From NCBI RefSeq assembly GCF_000767615.3, contig NZ_CP009553.3, positions 3,348,001 to 3,412,000 of the forward strand: 64,000 nt of DNA, given 5' to 3'. The notes beneath the pieces were generated by a model. The model saw only the letters and a program-made list of their open reading frames with translations, had not been told where the DNA came from and did no database searches. The position numbers and the translations under genes are program-made. Below, in pieces: positions 8,695-19,105 of the stretch (position 1 is the stretch's first letter; each line of letters opens with the position of its first letter). Source of the DNA: Pandoraea pnomenusa. Its GTDB lineage: Bacteria > Pseudomonadota > Gammaproteobacteria > Burkholderiales > Burkholderiaceae.

Positions 8695-9678
8695 ATGGCA
8701 AAACCCGCAATGCGTGTCGCCGTCACCGGCGCCGCTGGCCAAATCGGCTACTCCCTGCTGTTCCGCATCGCCAACGGCGACATGCTCGGCAAGGATCAGC
8801 CCGTCATCCTGCAACTGCTCGACCTCCCGCAAGCTCAAGCCGCCGTCAAGGGCGTCGTGATGGAGCTCGAGGACTGCGCGTTCCCGCTGCTCGCCGGCGT
8901 GGTCGTGACCGACGACCCGAAGGTCGCCTTCAAGGATGCCGACGTCGCCCTGCTGGTTGGTGCCCGTCCGCGCTCGAAGGGCATGGAGCGCAAGGATCTG
9001 CTCGAAGCCAACGGCGCGATCTTCACGGTGCAGGGCAAGGCGCTGGACGAAGTCGCCAGCCGCAACGTGAAGGTGCTGGTGGTCGGCAACCCGGCCAACA
9101 CCAACGCCTACATCGCCATGAAATCGGCGCCGAACCTGCCGAAGGAAAACTTCACCGCGATGCTGCGCCTGGATCACAACCGCGCCCTGTCGCAGATCGC
9201 CGCGAAGACCGGCAAGCCGGTCGCCAGCATCGAGAAGCTGGCCGTGTGGGGCAACCACTCGCCGACGATGTACGCCGACTATCGCTTCGCCACGATCGAC
9301 GGCAAGAGCGTCAAGGAAATGATCAACGACGACGTGTGGAACAACGACGTGTTCCTGCCGACCGTCGGCAAGCGCGGTGCGGCGATCATCGAAGCCCGCG
9401 GGCTGTCGTCGGCCGCTTCGGCTGCCAACGCCGCCATCGACCACATCCATGACTGGGTGCTCGGCTCGAACGGCAAGTGGGTCACGATGGGCATTCCGTC
9501 GGACGGCTCGTACGGCATTCCGGAAGACGTCATCTATGGCGTGCCGGTGATCTGCGAGAACGGCAAGTACAAGCGCGTGGAAGGCCTCGAAATCGACGCC
9601 TACTCGCGCGAAAAGATGGACTTCACGCTCAAGGAGCTCGAAGAAGAGCGCGCCGGCGTGGCACATCTGCTGGGCTAA
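8695..9678 (+). CDS. mdh: Malate dehydrogenase (NAD-dependent)
   Basis: Interconverts malate and oxaloacetate with NAD. The 327 residues show the nucleotide-binding motif [11 protein letters not shown] (10-20), substrate-binding Arg92 and Arg98 (in [13 protein letters not shown]), and the catalytic pair Asp160 (in MLRLDHNRA) and His188 (in [11 protein letters not shown]). It is of the long cytosolic type found in beta-proteobacteria. The ATG at 8695 follows GGAGAG at 8683-8688; an earlier in-frame start would add unrelated sequence. It is divergent from gntR and driven by the consensus promoter at 8436-8464. A large hairpin follows the stop. Confidence 0.98.
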   Translation: MAKPAMRVAVTGAAGQIGYSLLFRIANGDMLGKDQPVILQLLDLPQAQAAVKGVVMELEDCAFPLLAGVVVTDDPKVAFKDADVALLVGARPRSKGMERKDLLEANGAIFTVQGKALDEVASRNVKVLVVGNPANTNAYIAMKSAPNLPKENFTAMLRLDHNRALSQIAAKTGKPVASIEKLAVWGNHSPTMYADYRFATIDGKSVKEMINDDVWNNDVFLPTVGKRGAAIIEARGLSSAASAANAAIDHIHDWVLGSNGKWVTMGIPSDGSYGIPEDVIYGVPVICENGKYKRVEGLEIDAYSREKMDFTLKELEEERAGVAHLLG

Positions 9679-9690
9679 TCCCCCGGGGAC

Positions 9691-9729
9691 CCGGCACCGT
9701 GCGACGCCACAAGCGTTGCACGGCGCCGG
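9691..9729 (+). terminator. Large hairpin after mdh
   Basis: CCGGC and CCGTGCGACGC (9691-9707) pair with GCGTTGCACGG and GCCGG (9713-9729), giving a 16-pair stem with one mismatch and a five-base loop, 13 bases after the mdh stop. No T-run follows, so termination efficiency is uncertain; it may protect the 3' end of the mdh message. Confidence 0.55.
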
Positions 9730-10263
9730 AACTGCGCCGGCGACCACCCCCAGCGCCGGCGCACTTCCCGCGCACTTCCCTTTATTGCACGGAAGATCCC
9801 AGCGCCTCTCGAATTCACAGTGTCGCGACGCCGCGCAGCCATCGCGGTATGCTAGACGCACTGTTTCTCGCAATATCGAGCGATTCCTTGGCCAAGCGAA
9901 TGCAACGTCCGACTGCTGCAGAACGTGCATGGCACCGGCTCCCCGGTGTGCTGCTCGCGGCGTCCCTGCTGCACCGCCACATCCGGCGCCGTCCGCCGCG
10001 TTTGCTTCGCCAAGTTTTCCGCCCTTCGCGCACCGCGCCCCACCCAGACGGCTTGTCCGCGCACCAGCGTCTTCCCGACACGCCAGTCTTCCGGGTTCCA
10101 TACCGCAATACCCACGCTCGCGCGACGCCGGCACCTGCCGTCGTCGCCGGTGGCGTCTGGCGCGAAGGAATTGAAAAAATTTGTATGGTGACGTCGAACG
10201 ACGCGGACTTCGTACGATAATCTGCGCTTTTGTCAGCCCTTACTTTGTTTTCGGAGACTCACC
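9730..10263. other. 534-base gap without a convincing gene
   Basis: Between the mdh hairpin and the MliC-like gene several short open frames exist on both strands, but none has a good ribosome-binding site or a recognisable protein. Frames at 9716-10174 (plus) and 9815-10108 (minus) read as Arg/Ser-rich shadow sequence. In many relatives genes sit between mdh and aconitase, so this may be a decayed remnant. GATAAT at 10216-10221 could be a -10 for the downstream gene. Confidence 0.4.
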
Positions 10264-10755
10264 ATGAAGAAGCTTTGCCTGACCGCGCTGGTTGCCCTGT
10301 GCTCCACGGCGCTCGTACCGGCCGCGTTCGCTGCCGACACCCCGGCTCCGAAGCACAAGACGACCAAGAAGGCCGCGCCGAAGAAGAAGGCGCCGGCGAA
10401 GAAGGCGACGGTTGCTGCCGCCCCCGCCCAACCGGACGAAGGCTCGGAACTGTGGAGCTGCAAGGACAACGAGCGCCTGTTCCTGAAGGGCGACATGAAG
10501 CGCGACCAGATCCTGACGCTGTTCTGGTCGGGGCGCAATTACAAGTTGCCGCGCCAGCAGACGACGACCGGCGCCGACCGCTTCTATGACGCCGCCAGCG
10601 GCCTGGACCTGGTCGTGATTCCGGCCAAGGCCATGCTGTTCACGCACCGCGACGGCGGCGCCCGTCTGGCCGACGAATGCATGACGCACGCGATGGCCGA
10701 GCAGAACAAGCTGGCTCCGACGCAATCGAACGAACTGATCAAGGTGGCCAACTGA
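10264..10755 (+). CDS. Exported MliC-like protein with lysine-rich linker
   Basis: A 163-residue predicted periplasmic protein. Residues 1-23 are a signal peptide ending AFA with probable cleavage before ADT. Residues 29-50 form a basic Lys/Pro/Ala linker (KKAAPKKKAPAKK). The C-terminal domain from about 62 (SELWSCKDNERLF, SGRNYKLPRQQTTTGADRFYD, paired Cys66 and Cys139) resembles MliC/PliC lysozyme inhibitors in its Cys placement and its pattern of sGxrY followed by a Cys-containing end. The ATG follows GGAGACTCACC. It sits between mdh and acnA. The MliC assignment is by pattern only and could be wrong; secretion is more certain. Confidence 0.65.
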   Translation: MKKLCLTALVALCSTALVPAAFAADTPAPKHKTTKKAAPKKKAPAKKATVAAAPAQPDEGSELWSCKDNERLFLKGDMKRDQILTLFWSGRNYKLPRQQTTTGADRFYDAASGLDLVVIPAKAMLFTHRDGGARLADECMTHAMAEQNKLAPTQSNELIKVAN

Positions 10756-10977
10756 GCACCACCGGGTTGACGCCAACACGGAACGCATGACGCACGACGC
10801 ACCAGCCGCTTTCCTGCCGCTGCATCTGCAACATTCGCAATCTCTGCAAGACCCGTCGCACCGGCCATCCGGCGCAACGGGGCCGCAGCGGGCACACACG
10901 CCAGTGCCCGTGCGAAGCTGGCCCCCATTAATCGAATCACCACCGCTTCGTTTTTCTGTATCACTCAAGGAAAGATC

Positions 10978-13686
<2,709 letters not shown>

Positions 13687-13753
13687 TCGACATCGGCACA
13701 GCGCCGATCCGCACTGCCGGGTAACGGGCCTCGCTCGTTGTCGGCAGTGCTTC

Positions 13754-13779
13754 AAAACCCGGCCTCGTGCCGGGTTTTT
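13754..13779 (+). terminator. Intrinsic terminator of acnA
   Basis: AAAACCCGGC (13754-13763) pairs with GCCGGGTTTT (13769-13778) around a five-base loop and ends in a T-run, 68 bases after the acnA stop. A second 9-base inverted repeat (GCACTGCCG at 13711-13719 with CGGCAGTGC at 13742-13750) precedes it. Confidence 0.85.
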
Positions 13780-13826
13780 GTCGTTTACGGTTGCCGGAGA
13801 TCATCGCTCCTTCCGCTAAATTGCCG

Positions 13827-13855
13827 CCCCCACGCCCCCCCGCCCCCCGCCCCCC
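13827..13855 (-). other. C-rich tract with G-quadruplex potential on the minus strand
   Basis: Four runs of 5, 7, 6 and 6 cytosines are separated by only 3, 1 and 1 bases. The minus strand therefore carries four G-runs with very short loops, the pattern of a stable G-quadruplex. It lies 188 bases before the Ada-AlkA start, in a 356-base gap (13687-14042) that otherwise holds only the acnA terminator and low-complexity CCGACCCAT-type repeats. Confidence 0.6.
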
Positions 13856-14042
13856 GCTAACCCCGACCCCATCCGACCCATTCGACCCATCCGCAGCATT
13901 CGTCGCCATCTCCCCACGCCCCGGCGCACGAACCAGCGTTCGCCGCACCGGTATGCCGCTGTCATGTCCGAAAATGACTAGCCCGCGCCCTGTCTGGCGC
14001 GTAGAGTGGTGTCATGTTCCCCCGCCCTGCCGGACTTCTCCC

Positions 14043-15530
14043 ATGACGCTCGACCCCGAGGTCTGCTACAAGGCCGTCTCCGCCCGCGACCGGCGCTTCG
14101 ACGGCTGGTTCTTCGTCGGTGTCGCGTCGACCGGTATCTATTGCCGCCCGGTGTGCAATGTGCGCACGCCCCGCTTCGAGAACTGCTCGTTCTACGGCAG
14201 CGCCGCCGCTGCGGAAAAGGCCGGGTTCCGCCCCTGTCTCAAGTGCCGGCCGGAACTCGCCCCCGGCAGTGCCCGCTTCGATGCCACGCGCGAGCTCGCC
14301 GACGCCGCGGCGGCAATGATCGACGAAGGTTTTCTGAATCACGCGGACCTGCCGGCGCTCGCGGCACGCATCGGCATCACGGAGCGACATCTGCGCCGGA
14401 TCTTTGCAGACGAATTCGGCGTATCGCCGGTCGAGTACGCGCAAACCCAGCGCCTGCTGCTCGCCAAGCGACTGCTCACCGACACGGCACTCCCCGTGAC
14501 GGAGGTCGCGATGGCCGCAGGCTTCGGCAGCGTGCGACGCTTCAATGGCCTGTTCAAGACGCGATACGGCTTCCCGCCAGGACGCCTTCGCCAGAACGCC
14601 CGACATGCCGCCCTGCCCGACGGGGATCTCGTCTTCCAGCTCGCCTATCGCCCGCCGCTCGCGTGGCATGCCCTGCTCGATTTCCTCGGCGAGCGCGCCA
14701 TCGAAGGTGTGGAGGTGCGCGAGGCGGACACATACACGCGAACCCTCGACATCGAACGTCAGGACGGCCGGATCGTTGCGGGCTGGTGCCGCGTGACCCC
14801 GCTGCCGGATCGCCACGCCCTGCAGGTGACCCTGCCACCGGCCCTGGCGGGGAGCGTGCCGCAGGTGCTGGGCAAGCTGCGTCACCTGTTCGATCTGGGC
14901 GCACGCCCGGATGTGATCGATTCGCACCTGGGCAAGCTGGCCGCCGCCACCCCGGGACTTCGCGTGCCCGGCGCCGTCGACGGGTTCGAGATCGCAATGC
15001 GGGCGATCGTCGGGCAGCAGATCACGGTCAAGGGCGCGCGCCGTCTGCTTGGCCGTCTGGCGCAGCGCTTCGGCACGCCGCTGCCCTCACCCGTGCATGG
15101 CCTGACCCATACGTTCCCGAGCGCGACGCAGATGCTTGCGGCTCCCGCGGACGCGATTGGCGAAGCCGGTATCATTCGAAGTCGAATTGCCGCGATTCAC
15201 GGCGTCTCGAGGGCGATCGTGGAGGGCCGCCTGCGACTGGACCCGCTCGCACCGCTCGAGACGACCGTCGCCGCGTTGCTGGCGATCAAGGGCATCGGCC
15301 CATGGACGGCGCAGTACATTGCGATGCGTGCCCTCGGTTCGCCGGACGCGATGCCGGTGGATGATCTGGTGCTGCGCCAGGCGCTGGGCGTGGCGGACGG
15401 TCGTGGCGTGGCCGCACGCGCGGCCCGCTGGGCGCCCTGGCGTGCATACGCGGCGCTACATGTCTGGCGCGCGGCGGCACAGGGACCGGCAGGGCAACCT
15501 GTCGGGATTTTGCTGGAGGAAAGTGCATGA
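14043..15530 (+). CDS. alkA: Ada-AraC-AlkA fusion: DNA-3-methyladenine glycosylase 2 with methyl-sensing domain
   Basis: A 495-residue protein that senses and repairs DNA alkylation. Residues 1-75 are an Ada-type zinc domain: VASTGIYCRPVC holds Cys34 (methyl acceptor) and Cys38, with Cys65 and Cys68 in GFRPCLKCRPE. Residues 85-180 are an AraC-type helix-turn-helix pair (ITERHLRRIFADEFGVSPVEYAQ). Residues 190-300 are the AlkA N-domain. From about 310 comes the HhH-GPD glycosylase core, with IKGIGPWTAQYIAMRALG and catalytic Asp441 in MPVDDLVLRQ. The ATG at 14043 directly precedes the Ada domain. It overlaps the next gene by four bases (ATGA). The protein likely activates its own operon when methylated. 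Confidence 0.93.
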   Translation: MTLDPEVCYKAVSARDRRFDGWFFVGVASTGIYCRPVCNVRTPRFENCSFYGSAAAAEKAGFRPCLKCRPELAPGSARFDATRELADAAAAMIDEGFLNHADLPALAARIGITERHLRRIFADEFGVSPVEYAQTQRLLLAKRLLTDTALPVTEVAMAAGFGSVRRFNGLFKTRYGFPPGRLRQNARHAALPDGDLVFQLAYRPPLAWHALLDFLGERAIEGVEVREADTYTRTLDIERQDGRIVAGWCRVTPLPDRHALQVTLPPALAGSVPQVLGKLRHLFDLGARPDVIDSHLGKLAAATPGLRVPGAVDGFEIAMRAIVGQQITVKGARRLLGRLAQRFGTPLPSPVHGLTHTFPSATQMLAAPADAIGEAGIIRSRIAAIHGVSRAIVEGRLRLDPLAPLETTVAALLAIKGIGPWTAQYIAMRALGSPDAMPVDDLVLRQALGVADGRGVAARAARWAPWRAYAALHVWRAAAQGPAGQPVGILLEESA

Positions 15531-16090
15531 CCCGCTATGAAACGTTCTACGACAGTCCGTTCGGTGAAATGCTGCTCGTCGCAAACGGCGAAGCGCTCAC
15601 CGGCGTGTATTTCTCGCACCAGAAGGATTGGCCCGACAACCAGGACGTGCGCCGTGACGGCGACGATCTTGCCGTGCTCGCCACGGCGAAGCAGCAACTC
15701 GATGAGTACTTTCACGAAGGCCGCCGCCTGTTCGAGCTGCCGATCGCCCCGCAAGGCACCTCGTTTCAGCAGCAGGTGTGGGCCGAACTGCAACGCATTC
15801 CCTTCGGTGAAACGCGCAGCTACGGCGACCTCGCGCATGCACTGGGCGACGTCAACAAGTCGCGCGCGGTCGGCGCCGCAAACGGGCGGAATCCGATATC
15901 GATCATCGTCCCCTGCCACCGCGTGATCGGCGCGGACGGCACGCTGACAGGCTACGCCGGCGGACTGGAGCGCAAGCTGGCGCTGCTCTCGCTCGAAGGC
16001 GCCGCACTCGCGCCGGTCACCGGCACCGGCGCCCCGGCCACGCGTCGCACGCGACTGTCGGCGCCGGCCAATCTGGCCTTCGATTTCTGA
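15527..16090 (+). CDS. ogt: Methylated-DNA--protein-cysteine S-methyltransferase
   Basis: Transfers the methyl group from O6-methylguanine to its own cysteine in a suicide reaction. The 187 residues contain the active-site motif IIVPCHRVIG with acceptor Cys130, the preceding helix-turn-helix segment FQQQVWAELQRIPFGETRSYG, and GYAGGLERKLALL. A C-terminal tail of about 25 residues (Thr/Ala/Arg-rich) is extra. Its ATG overlaps the stop of the Ada-AlkA gene, so the two are translationally coupled. Together they supply the sensor, glycosylase and methyltransferase functions of an adaptive response. Confidence 0.95.
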   Translation: MTRYETFYDSPFGEMLLVANGEALTGVYFSHQKDWPDNQDVRRDGDDLAVLATAKQQLDEYFHEGRRLFELPIAPQGTSFQQQVWAELQRIPFGETRSYGDLAHALGDVNKSRAVGAANGRNPISIIVPCHRVIGADGTLTGYAGGLERKLALLSLEGAALAPVTGTGAPATRRTRLSAPANLAFDF

Positions 16091-16203
16091 CGCCCGCCCC
16101 TCCCCGATCCGACGGGGACGACGCGATTCGGCGGTACGTACCATCAATCGCGTTCACGCATGCCGTACAATCGTGAGTTCATGTGTTTCTGCTTTGCACG
16201 ACT

Positions 16204-17382
16204 ATGCGCTCACGCACCGCCAAACGACTGACTCCCGACGCCGAAAAGCTGGTCGGCCACGCGCTCGCGCTGGCCGCCTCGGGAAGCCGTATCGAAGACC
16301 GCTTCTGGGAAGCCCAGCTCGATACGCTCCTCACCCGCGTATTGCGCACGGGCAACCAGCCCGCCATCGACGCCGCGCTCGACCACCTGCAGGCCAATCA
16401 CAGCGAGGCCTACGGCGCGCTGGCCGACCTGATCGAATCGCAAAGCGAATCGGCCGAGCCCGAGGCCGACGGCCAGGTCTGGGACGGCCTGCTCGTCGCC
16501 GTGCCGATTCTCGCCTGGACACGCTATGCGATTCCCTCGGGCCCCGTGAAAGGCGACGCCCTGATGCCGATCCGCGCGCACCTGCATGCGCACGTGCTGG
16601 CCGAATCGGCCCGTGTGGCGATTTCGCCGTACCTCTACAGCATCGATCAGCTCCCGCGAACGCATTGCGAATCGTGGAAAGTCACGCAGCAGCTCGTGCG
16701 TGCGGCCGTCGACAACGCCGAAGTGAAGCAACCGGGCGGCGATCTGCCGGAGACCGCGCCCATTCTCGCGGATCCGCGCTTCCTTCTCGCTGCCGTCACG
16801 GTGCCCAAGGGCGCGCCGATGTTCCGCTGGCAGGAAGACGGCGCGCGTCACGCCGAGCGCGGCCAATGCCAGGAAGCCTGGTCGGCACAGGGTGGCCCGA
16901 ACCTGAACGCACTCCTGCCCGGCTGCGAAATCGAATGCCTGCTGCCCGACGCCTACTATGCGAGCTGTCGCGAGGCCGACGAACGCATTCGCCCGCACAC
17001 GATCCGCACAGCGCTGCGCTATCTCGAAGACGTGCTCACGCTCACGCCGCCGGAGTTGCGCGCCGTGATCGCCGGGTTCGGCGAACAGAACATCGACGAG
17101 TACCGCATCAGCTTCACGCAGCGCGGTAGCAACGACGTGATCTACGGCGTCGTATGGCCGCTGTACGGCCGCGAGAATGGGGAAGTCGAGGGCGGCGCAC
17201 TCGATGAGGTCACGGACTTGCTCAAGGCGTGCGGCGTGACGGAGATTCGCAAGCATCCGGGCCGCTTCGATCCCGAGTATTGCGACGATTGCGGCGTGCC
17301 GCTGTATCCCGATCCGGTGGGCGAGGTGGTCCACGCCGAAATGCCGGAAGACGCCGAACCGAGCCGTCCGCATTTCCACTGA
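16204..17382 (+). CDS. DUF2863 family protein
   Basis: A 392-residue protein of unknown function that I recognise as the DUF2863 family, found in Burkholderiales. It has no signal peptide or membrane segment. The body is rich in acidic and aromatic residues, and the C-terminus carries a CDDCGVPLYPD motif that could bind a metal. An in-frame GTG at 16183 is an alternative start adding seven residues; the ATG at 16204 is chosen because it begins the charged segment MRSRTAKRLTPDAEKL. It is 113 bases after ogt and convergent with trmB (45 bases apart). Confidence 0.85.
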   Translation: MRSRTAKRLTPDAEKLVGHALALAASGSRIEDRFWEAQLDTLLTRVLRTGNQPAIDAALDHLQANHSEAYGALADLIESQSESAEPEADGQVWDGLLVAVPILAWTRYAIPSGPVKGDALMPIRAHLHAHVLAESARVAISPYLYSIDQLPRTHCESWKVTQQLVRAAVDNAEVKQPGGDLPETAPILADPRFLLAAVTVPKGAPMFRWQEDGARHAERGQCQEAWSAQGGPNLNALLPGCEIECLLPDAYYASCREADERIRPHTIRTALRYLEDVLTLTPPELRAVIAGFGEQNIDEYRISFTQRGSNDVIYGVVWPLYGRENGEVEGGALDEVTDLLKACGVTEIRKHPGRFDPEYCDDCGVPLYPDPVGEVVHAEMPEDAEPSRPHFH

Positions 17383-17427
17383 TCGCGTCGGCGCCGACAT
17401 GGTGCCGGGGACGGTGCGGCCGTGCGC

Positions 17428-18108
17428 TCACGGCAACGTCACCACGCAACGATGCAGTCCATGGCCGGACGCGAGGTACTTGCGCTCGAACGGCGTCATG
17501 GGCGCATCGCCGGGCGTCGGGGCCCACGTCTCGACGCTCGGGCGCACACCGCTGAGCCACTCGGTGGCCAGGGCGAATTCCTCGATGTAGAGGTGCCAGT
17601 TGCTGCGGCACTCGAGCACGCCGCCCAGCGCGATGACCGTGGGAAACACGGCGTGCGCGTGCCAGCGACGCGAGAGCTGCCCGATCTTCGGCCACGGATT
17701 CGGATAGAGAAGGTAGTGGCGTGCCGGGCGAACGCCTGCGTCGGCCAACTGCCGCCAGAAGTCGACGAGATCCGCACGCACCCACACGAAGTTCTCGGGC
17801 CACACGCCTTCCCACCAATCCTTGCCTCGCACGATGCGACTCTCCGACTGGTCGATGCCGATGACGAAGTGATCGGGAAACTGCGTTGCCAGACGTAACG
17901 TGCTTTCGCCTACGCCACAACCGGCGTCGACGATGAGCGGCGCGGCGCCGGCGGTGCGCCAGGCGTGCATCGCCGCGTCGAAAGCCGCCGCGCTGTAAGC
18001 GGCCAGCGGTTTGCGGAACACCGCTTCGCGATGACGATGCACGAGGTCCGCGAGCTTGTCGTGCGGACCGGTTTGAGCACTCTCGACAGTGCGTGAGTTT
18101 GCGAACAT
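17428..18108 (-). CDS. trmB: tRNA (guanine-N7-)-methyltransferase
   Basis: Methylates N7 of guanosine 46 in the variable loop of tRNAs, using S-adenosylmethionine. The 226 residues show a class I SAM-binding motif (IVDAGCGVGESTLRLA, about 58-73), the acidic IGIDQSE strand and the family signature HYLLYPNPWPK. The length is close to the usual 210-240. The gene is convergent with the DUF2863 gene and divergent from the exported protein gene at 18425, so it is probably monocistronic. Confidence 0.92.
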   Translation of the reverse strand: MFANSRTVESAQTGPHDKLADLVHRHREAVFRKPLAAYSAAAFDAAMHAWRTAGAAPLIVDAGCGVGESTLRLATQFPDHFVIGIDQSESRIVRGKDWWEGVWPENFVWVRADLVDFWRQLADAGVRPARHYLLYPNPWPKIGQLSRRWHAHAVFPTVIALGGVLECRSNWHLYIEEFALATEWLSGVRPSVETWAPTPGDAPMTPFERKYLASGHGLHRCVVTLP

Positions 18109-18424
18109 GCGAAAGGAATGCGGTGCGAACGCGCGAAGTTTGCGCAGGCCGGCGTGGCATCGAAGCGTGAATCAGGCCCGCATTGTAACGCGCCGTCACT
18201 TTCCCGCCCTGCCCTGTTACGTTTGCGGGCTTACCCGGCGGGCGTGAGCGGCGCTTTTTTCGGTTAAGATGGGAGCCGCCTAGCCGCTGTCTTTCAAAAT
18301 GCGGCCAAGCCTCTTCGCGAGCGGCGCACGCAATCGGCTCATACGATGGACCACCGCGTGCCCGCATTGCTCTGCAATGCTCGGGTCTGTCCAGACCCGT
18401 CCGCCCCCGAGACTACGTCAAGTA
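18109..18424. other. 316-base divergent intergenic region
   Basis: Separates trmB (minus) from the exported protein gene (plus). It must hold both promoters. TAAGAT at about 18266 after a T-run is a possible plus-strand -10, but no -35 stands out. An open plus-strand frame from 18299 joins the downstream gene, and I read that extension as non-coding because the signal peptide begins only at 18425. Confidence 0.4.
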
Positions 18425-19063
18425 ATGTCGAATCGATTTTTTCAACGCGCCGTCGGCGTCGTGATGCGAGCCGTGCGCCAGGTCGCCGCTTCCGCCTCGA
18501 TCGCCGTGGCCGCGCCGTTTTGCCTGTCGGCCTTCGCGCCTCCTGCACAGGCCTTCACGCTCGAGCAGCATCGTGCGCTGGTCGAGCAGTTCATCAACAC
18601 GCGCCACGCCGACCCGCTGGTCGCCGACTGCGCCGCGCATGCGAGCTTCGTCGTGGCGACGCTGCCCGGGTACGAGAGCGTCGAGTACGCCGACAACGCC
18701 CTCGACGCGGACCACGCCAAAGTCGCGCCATGGTCGGGGCCATTCGACGATCGCAAACAGCGCGTCGACGTCACGCAGATGGTCGAGCTCGACGGCATCG
18801 GCAAACGCACCACCGGCCAGACGGACAACATCCACATACGTTGTGGCTACGCGGACGGCCGCATGATGGGCTTCGATTACACGTCGCCGCTGCCGCAGGT
18901 CGAGCAACCGGTCAAGCGCGCGTCACGCGGTCACACGCGCGGCAAGGCATCGCACGCCACCGCGAAGTCGGGCAAGCGGAGCGCTGCGAAGTCGTCGGGC
19001 AGCAAGTCGTCGTCGAAGTCGTCCGGCACCAAAAAGGCCACGACCAGGAAGAAGGCGCACTGA
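18425..19063 (+). CDS. Exported protein with BspC-like domain and lysine/serine-rich tail
   Basis: A 212-residue predicted exported protein. Residues 1-43 form a long signal sequence (basic start, hydrophobic 21-40, cleavage after AQA). The folded domain (about 44-160: FTLEQHRALVEQFINTRHAD, paired Cys in VADCAAH and HIRCGYADG) resembles the BspC domain of Burkholderiales, an assignment made from memory with moderate certainty. From about residue 165 the tail is almost entirely Lys, Ser, Ala and Thr (KSGKRSAAKSSGSKSSSKSS), like a histone H1 tail. The start at 18425 is chosen because it gives a clean signal peptide. It is convergent with the M14 peptidase gene. Confidence 0.7.
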   Translation: MSNRFFQRAVGVVMRAVRQVAASASIAVAAPFCLSAFAPPAQAFTLEQHRALVEQFINTRHADPLVADCAAHASFVVATLPGYESVEYADNALDADHAKVAPWSGPFDDRKQRVDVTQMVELDGIGKRTTGQTDNIHIRCGYADGRMMGFDYTSPLPQVEQPVKRASRGHTRGKASHATAKSGKRSAAKSSGSKSSSKSSGTKKATTRKKAH

Positions 19064-19105
19064 TCGCACGATGCGGCGTCCCGGACGCCGTATCGCGTTC
19101 ACGGC

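Noticed and set aside
9815..10108. Possible small minus-strand gene in the mdh-acnA gap
   Set aside because: No ribosome-binding site, an Arg/Trp/Ser-biased sequence and no known family. A short piece reading NPEDWRVGK looked like an amidohydrolase start, but the rest does not continue.
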